Notes under the pieces: model-generated
Databases searched by the model: none
What the model was told of the DNA's origin: nothing
The model's input: the letters and a program-made list of their open reading frames with translations, nothing else
Source: Hyalella azteca
Taxonomy: Eukaryota; Arthropoda; Malacostraca; Amphipoda; Hyalellidae
Assembly: GCF_000764305.2 (NCBI RefSeq)
Contig: NW_025935716.1
Span: 434,001 to 498,000 of the forward strand
Direction of reading: 5' to 3'
Length of the DNA: 64,000 nucleotides
Position numbers and translations under genes: made by a program
In this document: piece by piece, positions 1 through 11,900 of the stretch
Layout: the number at the start of each line of letters is the position of its first letter
Numbering within the stretch: position 1 is the first letter of the stretch

Positions 1-823
1 TACAGCAAACTGAAACCGAATTATCAAAGTTCAATTATGCGCGAATTATCAAACTGATGAAGACTTTTCGAGAGAAATTTGTATTACGTCAGCCTAAGAC
101 TCTTCTCAAATTCATTACCGTTAAAAATATCGCAATCAAATATTTTCATGACCAGGCGACGAATTACTCATATCAATTCAAAGTAGCGAATTTTGAAACT
201 TGAAATACTTGAATCAGTATTTTAAATAGTAATATACCTGACTCGCCGAAAAATCATGAATGCGATCGGATCAGTCAATGCGGCAGTCAAGATTATATCG
301 ACATTCTGCTCCAAGAGATTGTGTTAACAAATGCAATGACGCATTAATGCTGAATTACTTGAAATATTTAGCACAATAAATAAAATCTGAACGAAAATTT
401 TAAAATTTTAACAAAATTGTTCAAGGTCTCATGATCATTAGAAAAAATTAATAAATGAATCTCAGTTTCCTACAAGATCTTATAAAGTTATAAGTTAGAT
501 CGTACGATCTGCATTAAAATCCGTAAGATTTTTTTGTCATGATATGTAGGAAGGTCGATATAAAATGTCTTATACGCCTTTATCCGAAAATTTTTCGACG
601 TTATTACTATCTAAATATGACGCACAACGTCGTTCTTTAGTAGGATACCCAATACAGCGAACTTTCCTCCGTAAAGAACAATTCTGTATAGAAAGAATAA
701 TCCTGTTGAAATTATCAATCTGTATTCCAGTCACAACGCCATATGTAAAATAACAGAATGCCCGTACACCTGCCCTAAATACCACCCGTAATTTACCAGC
801 AACATAGAGTAATAAGGCGTGAA
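1..823. other. No gene seen
   Basis: A+T-rich unique-looking DNA. Short open frames only, without splice context or similarity that I recognise. Confidence 0.5.
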
Positions 824-1022
824 GAATATTCTGTGTGTGCAGAACATTCTGTGTGTGGAGAACATTTTTGGTGTACAGAACATTCTTGGTGTACAGAACA
901 TTCTGCATGTACAGAACATTCTTGGTGTACAGAACATTCTGCATGTGCAGAATATTCTGCATGTGCAGAACATTCTGCATGTGCAGAACATTCTGGGTGT
1001 GCAGAACGTTATGTGTGTGCAG
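824..1022. repeat. 18-base minisatellite, about 11-12 copies
   Basis: Unit close to GAACATTCTGCATGTGCA with variants such as TTGGTGTACA. The unit length is a multiple of three, which keeps five frames open and creates spurious ORFs on both strands. Confidence 0.95.
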
Positions 1023-3589
1023 ATAATCATACAAAACTCATGCCACACAGCATCACAGAGCTGGCACGCCCAGCCAGCCATAAAGCGCTTCTAGCCAAGA
1101 AGTTCGGGTGGCACACATCAGACCCTTGTAGTCACGGCCCAGAGAGTGGGAAGTGCACTAAGTCTACGGAATTTGAAACCAGCATATAAGTATCTCAAGC
1201 GTAAATTAATAAAGTTACATTGAACCATATTATATCATGCTAAATCAAATAAATGCACGCATGCTTCACTTGATCCCATTACATAAGTTGACATTATAAA
1301 CTATATATCTTTAATCATGTCAACTAAAAGCAAATTGAAATGAATTTATCTAACGTTGATGATGAACCACAAATGTAGAACGAAAGTAACCAAAAATAAT
1401 AAATACCAATGAAAGGGTGTACTCACAACATGATAGGGATAGCAAACATTCACTTAAATATCTAGAAAAAATTGACACATTTTAAGATATTGACACATAT
1501 TTTCACGGAATTTTTGCCATTTGCTGTCTGAAAAGCATTCAACAGAGCATGTATTGCACAATTGAATGTTGAACAACAAAGCCAGACAAAAATAACAGTA
1601 GAGACGGTTAGCTTCAAATAGATACACGATGCGATATGAAGGTTTCAGAATAAGCACATAGAATTATTATACCACACAGCAGGTGCTCTAGCTCATCTCA
1701 ATACATACAAGCATCCCGGCCACTTCATTCGCTACTTCAAACGAAGACCGCGCTCTCCTCAATGGGGCATAAATGCTGAGTATTTCTATGGAAATAATGT
1801 TTCAGGAATTATACAGATTCAACAAAAGAAAGTTTGTATTGCATCAACATTCTACAATTGAATGATTACGTACGCGCGCGACGTGTAGATCCCAGAATGT
1901 TAATGTTAACTCATACATAAGAGATTTAATGATCTTGTTATCAATCAGTGCATTATACTTCAGCGATTCATGTCGGATCCCATCTCATGCGTGATGTAAT
2001 GAGTAATTTTCCCAAAAACTTATATTAACAGCTCTTCGAATAATATTCTATAATACAAGCATTTCCTTACTCTCCAGAGCAACACGAAATTATTTACCTT
2101 GCATTGCTCGCGGTGTTATCAGCCTTCGACGCTCTGCAGCGCAACTCAGAAGGCATAAACTTCATCGCAATGAAGGCAGAGCGCGAATAAATGTTCTGCG
2201 TTACAACCTCATTTAAATTGGATAATTCAACAGCCGGTATAATAAATTACTTACAAAAATGACAGCGATTACATGTATCACAAATTCAAATGCCCATACA
2301 ATACAATTAAAAAGAAACAAGATGATCGAGAAAAATAATTTCAAGATGAAACGGAACAAACAAAAAAATATATTGCACCGCATATGATCAGATTTAAATT
2401 TATTATTGAAGAGCCAAAAGAAGTAGTACAGCAGAATTGCTCAAGGGTCATTAGAGCTATCATGCGACCACGGTCCCTACGAACGAACTAAACGTTGGCT
2501 GCTGGTCGCCCCCGATCACAGCGAAGATGCAAACGAAACATTCATGCCAGTATTTTGTTGGCAGAGTAAAGTTAAAAGCTGTTATTTGTTGCGCTGTTGC
2601 TATTGATGCTGGTAGCGTTGAGTTGACAGAGTAGAGTTAACAGTTATGTTGCTTCTATTTGTAATGATTGCAAGGTTGTGCTATTAGTACAGCGCCGAAT
2701 GTTGTGCTGAAAATGTGCTAGCAATGATGTGTTGCCAATGTTATGTTGATAGTGTATGTTATGCTGGCAGTGTGGTATAGTGAAAGTTATTATAGTGACG
2801 AGCGCGATGGATGGAGAATGCATTGTGTTAAGTTTACATCATTTATGGCAGTGCGTGTTGTGAAGGCGCAGCGTATCCTGAACTCCGCATGGTGTTGGGT
2901 TTCACTGTTGCCAGCTCTTGTTATGAGTCCGGGAAATAATTTGTTTTTAAGATCTATTATAGTTTTAGCATAAACGGTGCTAGAAGTTTTCAGCATCAAA
3001 GAAAACCAGCTCAATATGAGGGGGGGGGCCTCTCATATTAAATTTATTAATCGAGCGACAATCCCTCAAAATCAAATCTCAGAATACATGCAACAGAACT
3101 CCATGAAACTTAGAACGCTAATACTTTAGAATAAATATTAATTCCAACATCGACGCGTTGTCCAAAGCCCTGTAAAGCTACCCAAGTTTCATGCGTGTGA
3201 CCCAATTTGATTTGAATGGACGACCTGTAATTTGTACGCTATGAACAGCAAATCGCAGGTCCAACACACATGACTTTAATATCGAAGTTTTTATTCAACG
3301 CATACGGTATTCTTTGAATGATGATGTCAATCATCCCCTGATACAAGATTTCTACTTTAATTTTAGTCAAGGATAATTAATTTCTGATTACATATCTATA
3401 AACCTCTATAACCTCAATCCTGAAGTCTTCAGTCAACAAAATGCTAATTAAGAATAGCGCACGCGAGGAGGCCAGTTAGGAACGTAAACTGAGAAGAAAC
3501 GTCCGGACAAACACGAGCCTGAAGCTTGATCAAAGCAGCGCGCCCGCCCATATCACGCTTCACGAACCATCAAGTAAGCGCAATAATAC
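1023..3589. other. No gene seen; A+T-rich spacer
   Basis: Unique-looking sequence with a run of nine G at 3021-3029. No coherent exon with splice borders was found on either strand. Confidence 0.45.
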
Positions 3590-3766
3590 TTTATATCCAC
3601 AGCAAATCGCGCAGCAATAACATGCTTTATATCCACAGCAACTCGCGCAGCAATAACACGCGTTATATCCACAGCAACTCACGCAGCAATAACACGCGTT
3701 ATATCCACAGCAACTCGCGCAGCAATAACACGCGGTATATCCACAGCAACTCGCGCAGCAATAATA
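3590..3766. repeat. 36-base minisatellite, about 5 copies
   Basis: Unit TATATCCACAGCAACTCGCG plus CAGCAATAACACGCGT. Copies differ by a few bases; open in frame on both strands because the length divides by three. Confidence 0.95.
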
Positions 3767-5447
3767 GGCAAAACAATAACACTGGCTGAAAATATAATAA
3801 AATCTGTACTGAGCTAATAATATACGGCAAAAATTGTAACGGTAAAAAAATCCAACAAAATTTGTGAAAGAAATTTGAATAATTGGTATTATTTGATAGA
3901 ATTGTCAATTTTACCCGAGTGGAACATTGGGTATGTAAACAGTTAAACATGCGTCAGACTGCAACGTAAGAGTGAAGCGAGACCAATGAATAAATTTTTC
4001 CTGTACAAAATACAACAAATAAGTTTCATTAGTAGAATCCAACACACCATCGATGAAATATTTGGGAAAAAGTATCCACTGAATTTCCCTTTGTACCAGA
4101 ATACCGCGAAGCTCTTCGCGTTAAATTGCACGCGTAAGGAGTTTCGGCTCACCAAGTAGGGTGGAAATTTTGTGTCGATCAATATCCAATTGTTCGTGTA
4201 ATAAAATACCTGAAATTTCATGCAAACTGTTCCATAAGGTGGTAGATGGACCCAAATTTAGGAAAATAATGACATGACAAGGGGATGCGCAGAAAACGGG
4301 TGTCATTTTTCAATTTTGAGCCCCATATGAAATGCCCCGCATTCTCGAGAGGCGACATAATTCAATCAACCAAGAAATAAAGATAAAAAGCATTCAAGCA
4401 AACTGCAGGGCACAGCTGTGGTCGAAGCGTGGGTGCCAAGTAGAGGTCTGCACTCTTTGTGTTCTTGGCGAATAATAGATTCTTCTGCTTAAGTTACGTT
4501 TGATGCAGATTTAGGACTAACAAGTTCATTGTCAGTCTGTCAAGGTTATTGTCTCCAAGGCTTGTATAAAATAAGAGACGAATAATAAGAAGAAATTGAG
4601 AGTAAAAGAGATGAAAAACAATCATCTCATTTCGGAAACGTATACTAAATCAAAGATGTTTAATGTTAAATTACAGCTTTTACTGTGATATTCATATTTA
4701 TTTTAATTTATTTTCCCGCAGAGAGTGCAGAATGTACTCCATCATTATTTACTACTTCAGCCTTACTTTTTACAACACTTCTCATTAACTTCACTTCTTG
4801 TCTGTCTGCTACAAATCTTATAATCGATATTCAACTAACTATACCTGTCCAATCGATCTGAAATTATGCACACTCGCGTAAAGTTGGAGACAATGCATGA
4901 ATCAATTGACAGAATGAATAATTTTGAAACTTTAAATTTTTTCAAATATTAAAAAAAAATTTAATTGATGTTTTTAATATTTGAAAATAAAATTAGAAAT
5001 TCATTGTACATGTGTAACATCGGAGACACTGGATTCTTTCGAAGTTGTTGTCTTTAAAAAGTAATTTTTAAACGCTATTATTTTGTTTTCGATTTAGTTA
5101 TGATGGCGCAACTGCAATAATATTTCCTATTATCAACTCTCTGTCTAAAGACACATTAAATTTCTTTAATACTATTCGTAACTTAAAGCTGAGAACCCAA
5201 GTTACCGACAGTAGAAAAAGGTTATAATTTTGTGTATTTGACTTTTCTGACTTGAATGAGTCACAAGTCATAACCATACCTCGAGTAAGTCTCATAAATT
5301 AAAAAATAATTTGTTGAAAATCTTGTGGTCTCGCCAGTGGCGGGTAGGGCATCACAATCCCCTCTCGTTCGAATTGAAATGACCTAAAATATTTGAAACT
5401 CGATTACGAAGCATATTAGTAAAAATTAATAGCGCTGGCAATAAAGA
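3767..5447. other. No gene seen
   Basis: A+T-rich DNA with only short ORFs. No repeated unit or exon-like block was noticed. Confidence 0.45.
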
Positions 5448-5678
5448 TTAGGACGATTTTAGCCCATCGCCGTTCCTTGAAAATTCGAGACTCGTTTCCA
5501 TGAGGTGAACAAACTGGTCTTTACCCAGTTTTGAAGTTTGCGAGGACCATCTAAAAGAAAGCGAATTGAATGCATGGCTTTTTTCGATAAACCCATTCAT
5601 CTCGGATTCATTAAAGAGAAATTGGCTGTCATGAAAGTTTGGTTCACTGACGTCGGAAATTAACATCAGTACGACGCT
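5448..5678 (-). CDS. Candidate exon, uncertain
   Basis: A strong acceptor TTTGTTTTTGCAG at 5679 is followed by about 75 open codons (VVLMLISDVSEPNFHDSQFL, then FNESEMNGFIEKSHAFNSLS) and a stop. Its phase does not fit the GTGAGT at 8698, which would read Ala-Ser-Tyr-stop here. It could belong to another transcript or be chance. Confidence 0.2.
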   Translation of the reverse strand, partial: SVVLMLISDVSEPNFHDSQFLFNESEMNGFIEKSHAFNSLSFRWSSQTSKLGKDQFVHLMETSLEFSRNGDGLKSS

Positions 5679-5769
5679 GCAAAAACAAATAAATATGTTA
5701 GATATAACTAACCCAACCAATGGCCATGGCTCAAAGGGCAGAGTACTAATGGAGTCTTACGATCTCGTA

Positions 5770-5892
5770 CGTGCATGTGTTAACGTCTGTGTGGTGACGT
5801 GTGGTAACGTCTGTGAGGTGACATGTGGTGAGGTGTTCAGTGGTAACGTATGTGTGGTGACGTGTGGTGAGGTGACGTGTTATGTGGTGACT
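5770..5892. repeat. GT-rich imperfect repeat
   Basis: Irregular copies of GGTGACGTGTGGT and GTCTGTGTGGTGACGTG variants. Confidence 0.75.
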
Positions 5893-7615
5893 TGTTTCGT
5901 CCTCGTGTCTCAATAATTAAGACACCTGGGTAGTATGGGTGGGAGAGGCTATTTGGTCGGATAGTATGAGTGGGAAGGATAGCGCAAAGCGAGAATAGGA
6001 AGAGAGTGGTAAACACTTTGAGTCAAGAGTAACAAAAAGAAACTGAGTGGAAAAGAGCCCAGAGAAAACAACGGCGAACACCACGAAGAAACGGAGTGGA
6101 AAAGAGCCCAACCACAAGGCATGTAGGTGACCTTGCGGTACGTGACTTCCTGCCACAGGTGACACGTGCCCAGCATGACCGACCACCAGCCTCTGCACGT
6201 CGCGTGACGCAGGCACCCCATAAATACGAGGGCACCGAAGCGGCGCTCGTCACACGACCGCTACCTTCACTCTGCACTCTTCCTCTTAGCCGTGTTATAT
6301 TAGCCCGTGTTAAAAGCTCTTTTATTTATAAGAACTTTTTCGGGATTCATATATCCGACGTGCCATCTGAATTTGAGACTTCCAACTGGGCTTATCCGGT
6401 TCCAGTTTCTACGGAACCCATGCTTAATTTTATCGTGAGAGTGACTTGTAAATGACACGAAAAAATTATTATTTAGCTGTTCGCGTGCAAATTTAATCGT
6501 GTGCAATTAATATTGTAAAAATGACCCTCCGATTCGTGCTTGATTTAAACTAAAAATAACATGAAATATAAACGATCATAATAGATACTCTGAAAATACC
6601 AGTAGAAAAAGTTAAAGTTCCAAATTTGAACAGTTCCTGAGCACCGAAGTATTCGTTTCCACCTCAACGTTTATTCAGTGATGACTGTGTAATGACAACA
6701 AACGGACGTAACAACAGTGAACTGAAAATAAGTATTGTAAATTGGGATTGAACATCGTTTTTTTTTGCATCGTTTATAGAAAGTTTTCGTGAGCTAACTT
6801 TGCAGACATTCAAGTTTTTGAGTCATTCAGTGCATGCTTCCTTTTTGCCAAGCCGCTCATGATACGCACAAAGTTCCAACAAATGCTACGAAAAGCAATA
6901 GTGTATCCTGGCAATATAATGATTTATAGTCCAAAGTACCAAATATAAATTAATAAATAATCGAGTGTAAATTGTGTCATGCTAATTGTACACTATACTT
7001 AAAAACACTACACTATACTTAAAACACTATACTTAAAAAATAATTCCATGTCTGTTCCATGAGTGTAAAACTTCCATGGTGTAAAACTCGTAGAAAAGTG
7101 TTCCATGAGTGTAAAACTTGTAGAAAATTCAAGCTAAACTCTATTCTGGATTATTCCTCTTTAAACTGCCACTCAGTCCCATGAGTCCAAGGAAATTCAT
7201 TCCGTTTAAGTAAAAATAAGAATGGAATTTAGAGATAATCGACAAGATATCAGTAGCGCAGTGAATGACAATTAAATATTTGATAGGAACACTTCAGTTA
7301 TGAATTTACTAATTTTTTGCACTTCTTCCTGCATCATAACCCAACCAATTTATGAACATGCTTAAAAAATTATTATACCGAACACCTAATGAATACTTTT
7401 GCTGGTAACCCCAGCCTGGTTGGTCGTAAATTTGTGTAAATTTAATCTATTCAGTTCCTCCTCGCTCAACCCAACACCCTAATAAGAAAGAAAGCAATTG
7501 CAGGTGGCATAAGCAGTAAAGTCTGCCGTTCTAAGCATTAGAGCGCGTGAGTCACAGCCGACACTGCCAAGATAAGGAGATCTCGTTAGCGCGCCTGCAG
7601 CTTGCAAGCGCCAGT
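5893..7615. other. Spacer with a TATA-like GC-rich block
   Basis: A block at about 6090-6290 is richer in G+C and contains CCATAAATACGAGGGCACCG, resembling a TATA box followed by a GC-rich leader. Short duplications of TTCCATGAGTGTAAAACTT lie near 7057-7130. No supported exon. Confidence 0.3.
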
Positions 7616-7770
7616 ACCCTAACAAAATTTAGAGTCGCCCCAGCTTCTGGTAATCCAAATCAGAAGCTGCCGCGTCTGTAAATTTTCACTGGGTAACAAA
7701 ATTTAGAGTCGCCCCAGCTTCTGGTAATCCAAATCAGAAGCGGCCGCGTCTGTAAATTTTTACTGGGTAG
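7616..7770 (+). repeat. Two tandem copies of a 73-base hairpin-bearing repeat
   Basis: Each copy reads AACAAAATTTAGAGTCGCCC, then an inverted pair CAGCTTCTG and CAGAAGCTG around GTAATCCAAAT, then a TGTAAATTTT tail. An inverted single copy occurs at 11143-11210, so it is an interspersed family, probably a small MITE. Confidence 0.85.
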
Positions 7771-7808
7771 GTACAGCTAGCCGGCGGGGCGCGTGACAGT
7801 TCAAGTCA

Positions 7809-7814
7809 TTTATT
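7809..7814 (-). promoter_or_regulatory. Candidate poly(A) signal AATAAA for the short isoform
   Basis: Minus-strand AATAAA about 790 bases past the stop at 8599. No closer perfect copy was noticed. Supported by position only. Confidence 0.25.
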
Positions 7815-8598
7815 TTGTGTCGACAGGCGCTGGTGCCAGACGTACGCCCTCCACATGACTATCATCAAATCAGGTGATAACTTTTTTGTTTTTGATACAA
7901 GAATTATTTTATACTTGTATAAATAAGCTAATAAAACTGATTCAAAAATATCACTCTCTTCTTCACTCCTTGCCGTCAAAAAATAATTTTTTTTTCACTC
8001 TAGATATCCGATATATTGAAAATATTCTTCCTCATACCTATTTGTTCCATTAAAAATTGAATATAAATGAATTGAACCTTGGTAAATATTGCTACCACCA
8101 ATAAAATGGTTTTTTGAACGGTCAGAATGATAACGTGTAGATAAGAACCAGTCTTCGAATAATACGATGTTCAAGAACGCTTTATGTGTATAAACGTTCA
8201 TGTTTTTCTAAGAAATTGAATCCCCGGAATTCAACGCAGACTTCATGACCATGTGATCAGTGAAGAGTTACTTTTGATCAAACTTGAAACAGTTTGTGGC
8301 AAAGTGGTTAACGTTTTTCAGCGAAAAAAAAAACAATCTGGCCTAGGCTTATCAACATAAATAGCGGGGGAAAAATGCTAGGTTTTTCAGGTAATTGAAA
8401 CCATGGTGGTCTGAAGAATTGACGAGAAGCATAATACGAGGTGCGTATAATTTACTTGGTAACGGAGATAATTGCGTAATAATTTACGCAAGTAATTCGA
8501 GAAAAACCCGTTTGATTCCCAGTATAATTATTCTTGATACTCTAACGTTTGTTTACAATTACATGGTTAGCAAAGTTTGAAAATCAATCCGAAAAGGA

Positions 8599-8916
8599 TT
8601 AGGAAGAAGAGAATGAAAATAAAGTTAATATATAATAAAACATCAGCGATAAAACAATTGATAAATAACACAAAACAAATAAAAACATGGCGTACTCACC
8701 CACGACTCTGACGTCAGCCTCAGCCTGGGCGCGGCCAGCATGGTTCTCGGCCTGTACCATCAGCCTACCCTCGTGCAGTCGTCCCACCGAGGGCACCGTA
8801 AGCCAGTGACGCCACCCTCCCCCCGCTGCCCCTCCCTTCTCCCCCACCACATACTGGCGGGCATCCCGCATGTACTCCTGCCCCGTGACACGCCCCTCGT
8901 TCAGGTACCACTCAAC
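8599..8916 (-). CDS. Exon 29, terminal: second half of Ig6 plus hydrophobic tail anchor (residues 1580-1684)
   Basis: Encodes VEWYLNEGRVTGQEYMRDAR, a Gly-rich loop, WRHWLTVPSVGRLHEGRLMV, QAENHAGRAQAEADVRVV, then GEYAMFLFVLCYLSIVLSLM, FYYILTLFSFSSS and a stop at 8599. Acceptor TTTTGGACGACAG at 8917, phase 0. About 24 hydrophobic residues lie next to the C-terminus, which fits a tail anchor. As I recall, human CCDC141 also ends in a hydrophobic stretch right after its Ig domain. A GTGAGT at 8698 could instead be a donor; if used, it would remove the tail. AATAAA on this strand occurs at 7809-7814. Confidence 0.85.
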   Translation of the reverse strand, partial: VEWYLNEGRVTGQEYMRDARQYVVGEKGGAAGGGWRHWLTVPSVGRLHEGRLMVQAENHAGRAQAEADVRVVGEYAMFLFVLCYLSIVLSLMFYYILTLFSFSSS

Positions 8917-11900
8917 CTGTCGTCCAAAAAATGGTTCATTGGATAAGTTGTGGTGTTTGAGATTAGGGGTACTTCTGAAGGTAGATATGAAGGTGGTGGT
9001 TGATATACTCGTTGAAACGTTGGTAGCCGCGTAACTAGGGACCAAAATAGTAGCAATAGTGGGAGTGGTACAATTAGTATTGGTAAGTGGTACAAGTAGC
9101 AGTGGTGAGTGGTACAAGTAGCAGTGGTGAGTGGTACAAGTAGCAGTGGTGAGTGGTACAAGTAGCAGTGGTGAGTGGTACAAGTAGCAGTGGTGAGTGG
9201 TACAAGTAGCAGTGGTGAGTGGTAGAAGTAATGGTGGTGAGTGGTACAAGTAGCAGTGGTGAGTGATACAAGTAGTAGTAGTGAGTGGTAGAAGTAATGG
9301 TGGTGAGTGGTACAAGTAGCAGTGGTGAGTGATACAAGTAGTGGTGGTGAGTGGTACAAGTAGTGGTGGTGAGTGGTACAAGTAGCAGTGGTGAGTGATA
9401 CAAGTAGTAGTGGTGAGTGGTAGAAGTAATGGTGGTGAGTGGTACAAGTAGCAGTGGTGAGTGGTACAAGTAGCAGTGGTGAGTGGTACAATTAGTATTG
9501 GTAAGTGGTACAAGTAGTGTTGGTGAGTGGTACAAGTAGCAGTGGTGAGTGGTACAAGTAGTAGTGGTGAGTGGTACAAGTAGTGGTGGTGAATGGTACT
9601 AGTAGCAGTGGTGAGTGGTACAAGTAGCAGTGGTGAATGGTACTAGTAGCAGTGGTGAGTGGTACAAGTAGCAGTGGTAAGTGGTACAAGTAGCAGTGGC
9701 GAGTGGTACAAGTAGCGTGGTGAGGGGCACTAATAGCAGCGGTGAGTGGTAAAAGTAGTAGTGGTGAGTGCTACTAGTAGCGGTGGTGAGTGGTACAATT
9801 AGTTGTGGTGAGCGGTACAAGTAGCAGTGGTAAGTGGTACTAGTAGCAGTGGCGAATGGTACAAGTAGCTTGGTGAGAGGTACAAGTACGTAGCAGTGGT
9901 GAGTGGTTAAAGTAGTAGCGGTATGTAATAGCAGAAGTGAGTGGTACTCTCAGCAGTAGTATTGAGTGGTAGTGTATTAGAGTGACACCAAGACAAGTCT
10001 TGACTGTTGTACTGCAGAGCTTTAAGCGCTGAGGCCTCCACTAACTAACGAATGTAATGCGCACGAGGAGCTGTGTAATGGTAAAGACATAGATAATAAT
10101 TTGCACAAATAATATACTTGTGGGAGCAAAAGAAACAAAGTCGCACAGCTTAATTAGTCCAGAGATTATTACAGAAAATGCAATCTAATTTAATACAGGG
10201 CAAATCACCATGGAAATAAAAAAAATAGCAATAAAATTCAATGAAAGACTCCGTAGCTGATATTCATGACAGAACTGCACCAACATAATAAATATAATAC
10301 AAAATTGTTTGAGTTAAACTAAAGAAGAGAAACAAGTTAAAATCAACTACATCGGAGAAAACATTGTGGCATTAAGGTGGAAATTGATTGATATTATATT
10401 TCGGCAAAACCTCGCCGTAAATATCAACATGAAATGTCTTACAACATCGGTAAACGGAAAGACGGATGATCTAATACGAGAATAACAATCAAATCATATG
10501 CGTGAAAACAATAGCTAGGCAAAGGATAGGGTCGAGATTATACAGTCGGATCATGTAACTACCGAACTATGCTAATGATGTGGTCAAAAGAATATACATT
10601 GTTAATAAAATATACATTTTTGTCATCTCAAGCTCAATTTTTTACCCTATCAATTTGAGGTTCCGATTGTAAAAAAACTACTGAAAAATTGATCCATCAA
10701 ATTGTAATCCCTTAAGACGTTACGTTGATGTCTGCTGGAGTCCAAATACATGAACGTCGAGTCATCAACATGCAAATGAACCTGAAGTAATTGCTGGCTG
10801 AGTCGTACACACATTGATTAGTCAGGAGACGAAAGTAGTAATTTGTCTTTAACGTCACGGGTGAATATTTTGGAAAGCGATTTAAATTTTAAAATATAAT
10901 AATGTTTAGCTGAAATTTAGGCAAAAAGTTGAAGATAAAAAATGTACTCAGCCCCTGAAGCAGATTTTGCACAAATTGCTTTTTACAACGACCTTCTATG
11001 GAAAATTTATTGAAAGATAAATTATTGCATTGATTTTATTAATTTGGTCATTCTACCCTGAAAATGGTATTCAGGTAGAAACATCGGCATTTGGTATTAC
11101 GAGTGCTTCAAATCGACTTAAAGCTGCTGATTTACAGACGCTGAAAATTTACAGACGCAGCAGCTTCTGATTTGGATTACCAGAAGCTGGGGTGACTCTA
11201 AATTTTTTAGGGAAACAACTGTCCATTAGGCTACAACCAAACGCATTAATCCACCATCCTGGCAAGACTGGCATTGTTAGCTGAGAACGCACGCGTTTCA
11301 TGCGTGCGTGCATGAAACGACAACGTTTCGTGCACCTCTACGTGTTCGTGGAGGTAAAGAAAAGAACTGAGCAGTTCACCAGTAAGTAACCATCGCAACC
11401 AGCAGTTCTCCAGTAAACCATCGCACAGATGAAGTCAATGCCCAAGGTCATGGAAACACGATAAAGAGATTAGAAGTCTAATATTTTCTTACACATCTAG
11501 AAGCAATTTTGCAATAGTTTGAAAAATAACGCATAAAAACCAGACAACTAACTTGATACAGATAAAACTAAAAAGAGATTCGTATCCGAAAAAAGGGCGT
11601 AAAATTTTTAAGTTGAGTTAACAAGTCGAGAACGAGCCGAAGCGCCAACATCATTTCATTTAATGGACAAACAATTTATAAATTCTTATGTAAATCATCA
11701 AAAGAATCTTCGTTCTACTCTCGCTTGCGTTCTCACGTCAATGAAACGTGTTTAAATACAATGAATCAATGAATAAGTAAATGGGCAGGGATCTGTCATC
11801 CAGCAGACGTCCCGTGATGAGGCAAATAACTTGCCATCATTATCCAGTTTCCCGAAGATCCAACACGGACAAGTTTAGGCGGACAGCCATTGAAGTGGAC

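Noticed and set aside
824..1189. Overlapping ORFs on both strands
   Set aside because: 18-base unit repeats keep many frames open; no splice or codon evidence.
8901..9820. Long minus-strand ORFs of Thr, His, Tyr and Leu repeats
   Set aside because: They are the translation of a 22-base array in which all three frames give the same pattern; only the part below 8917 is a real exon.
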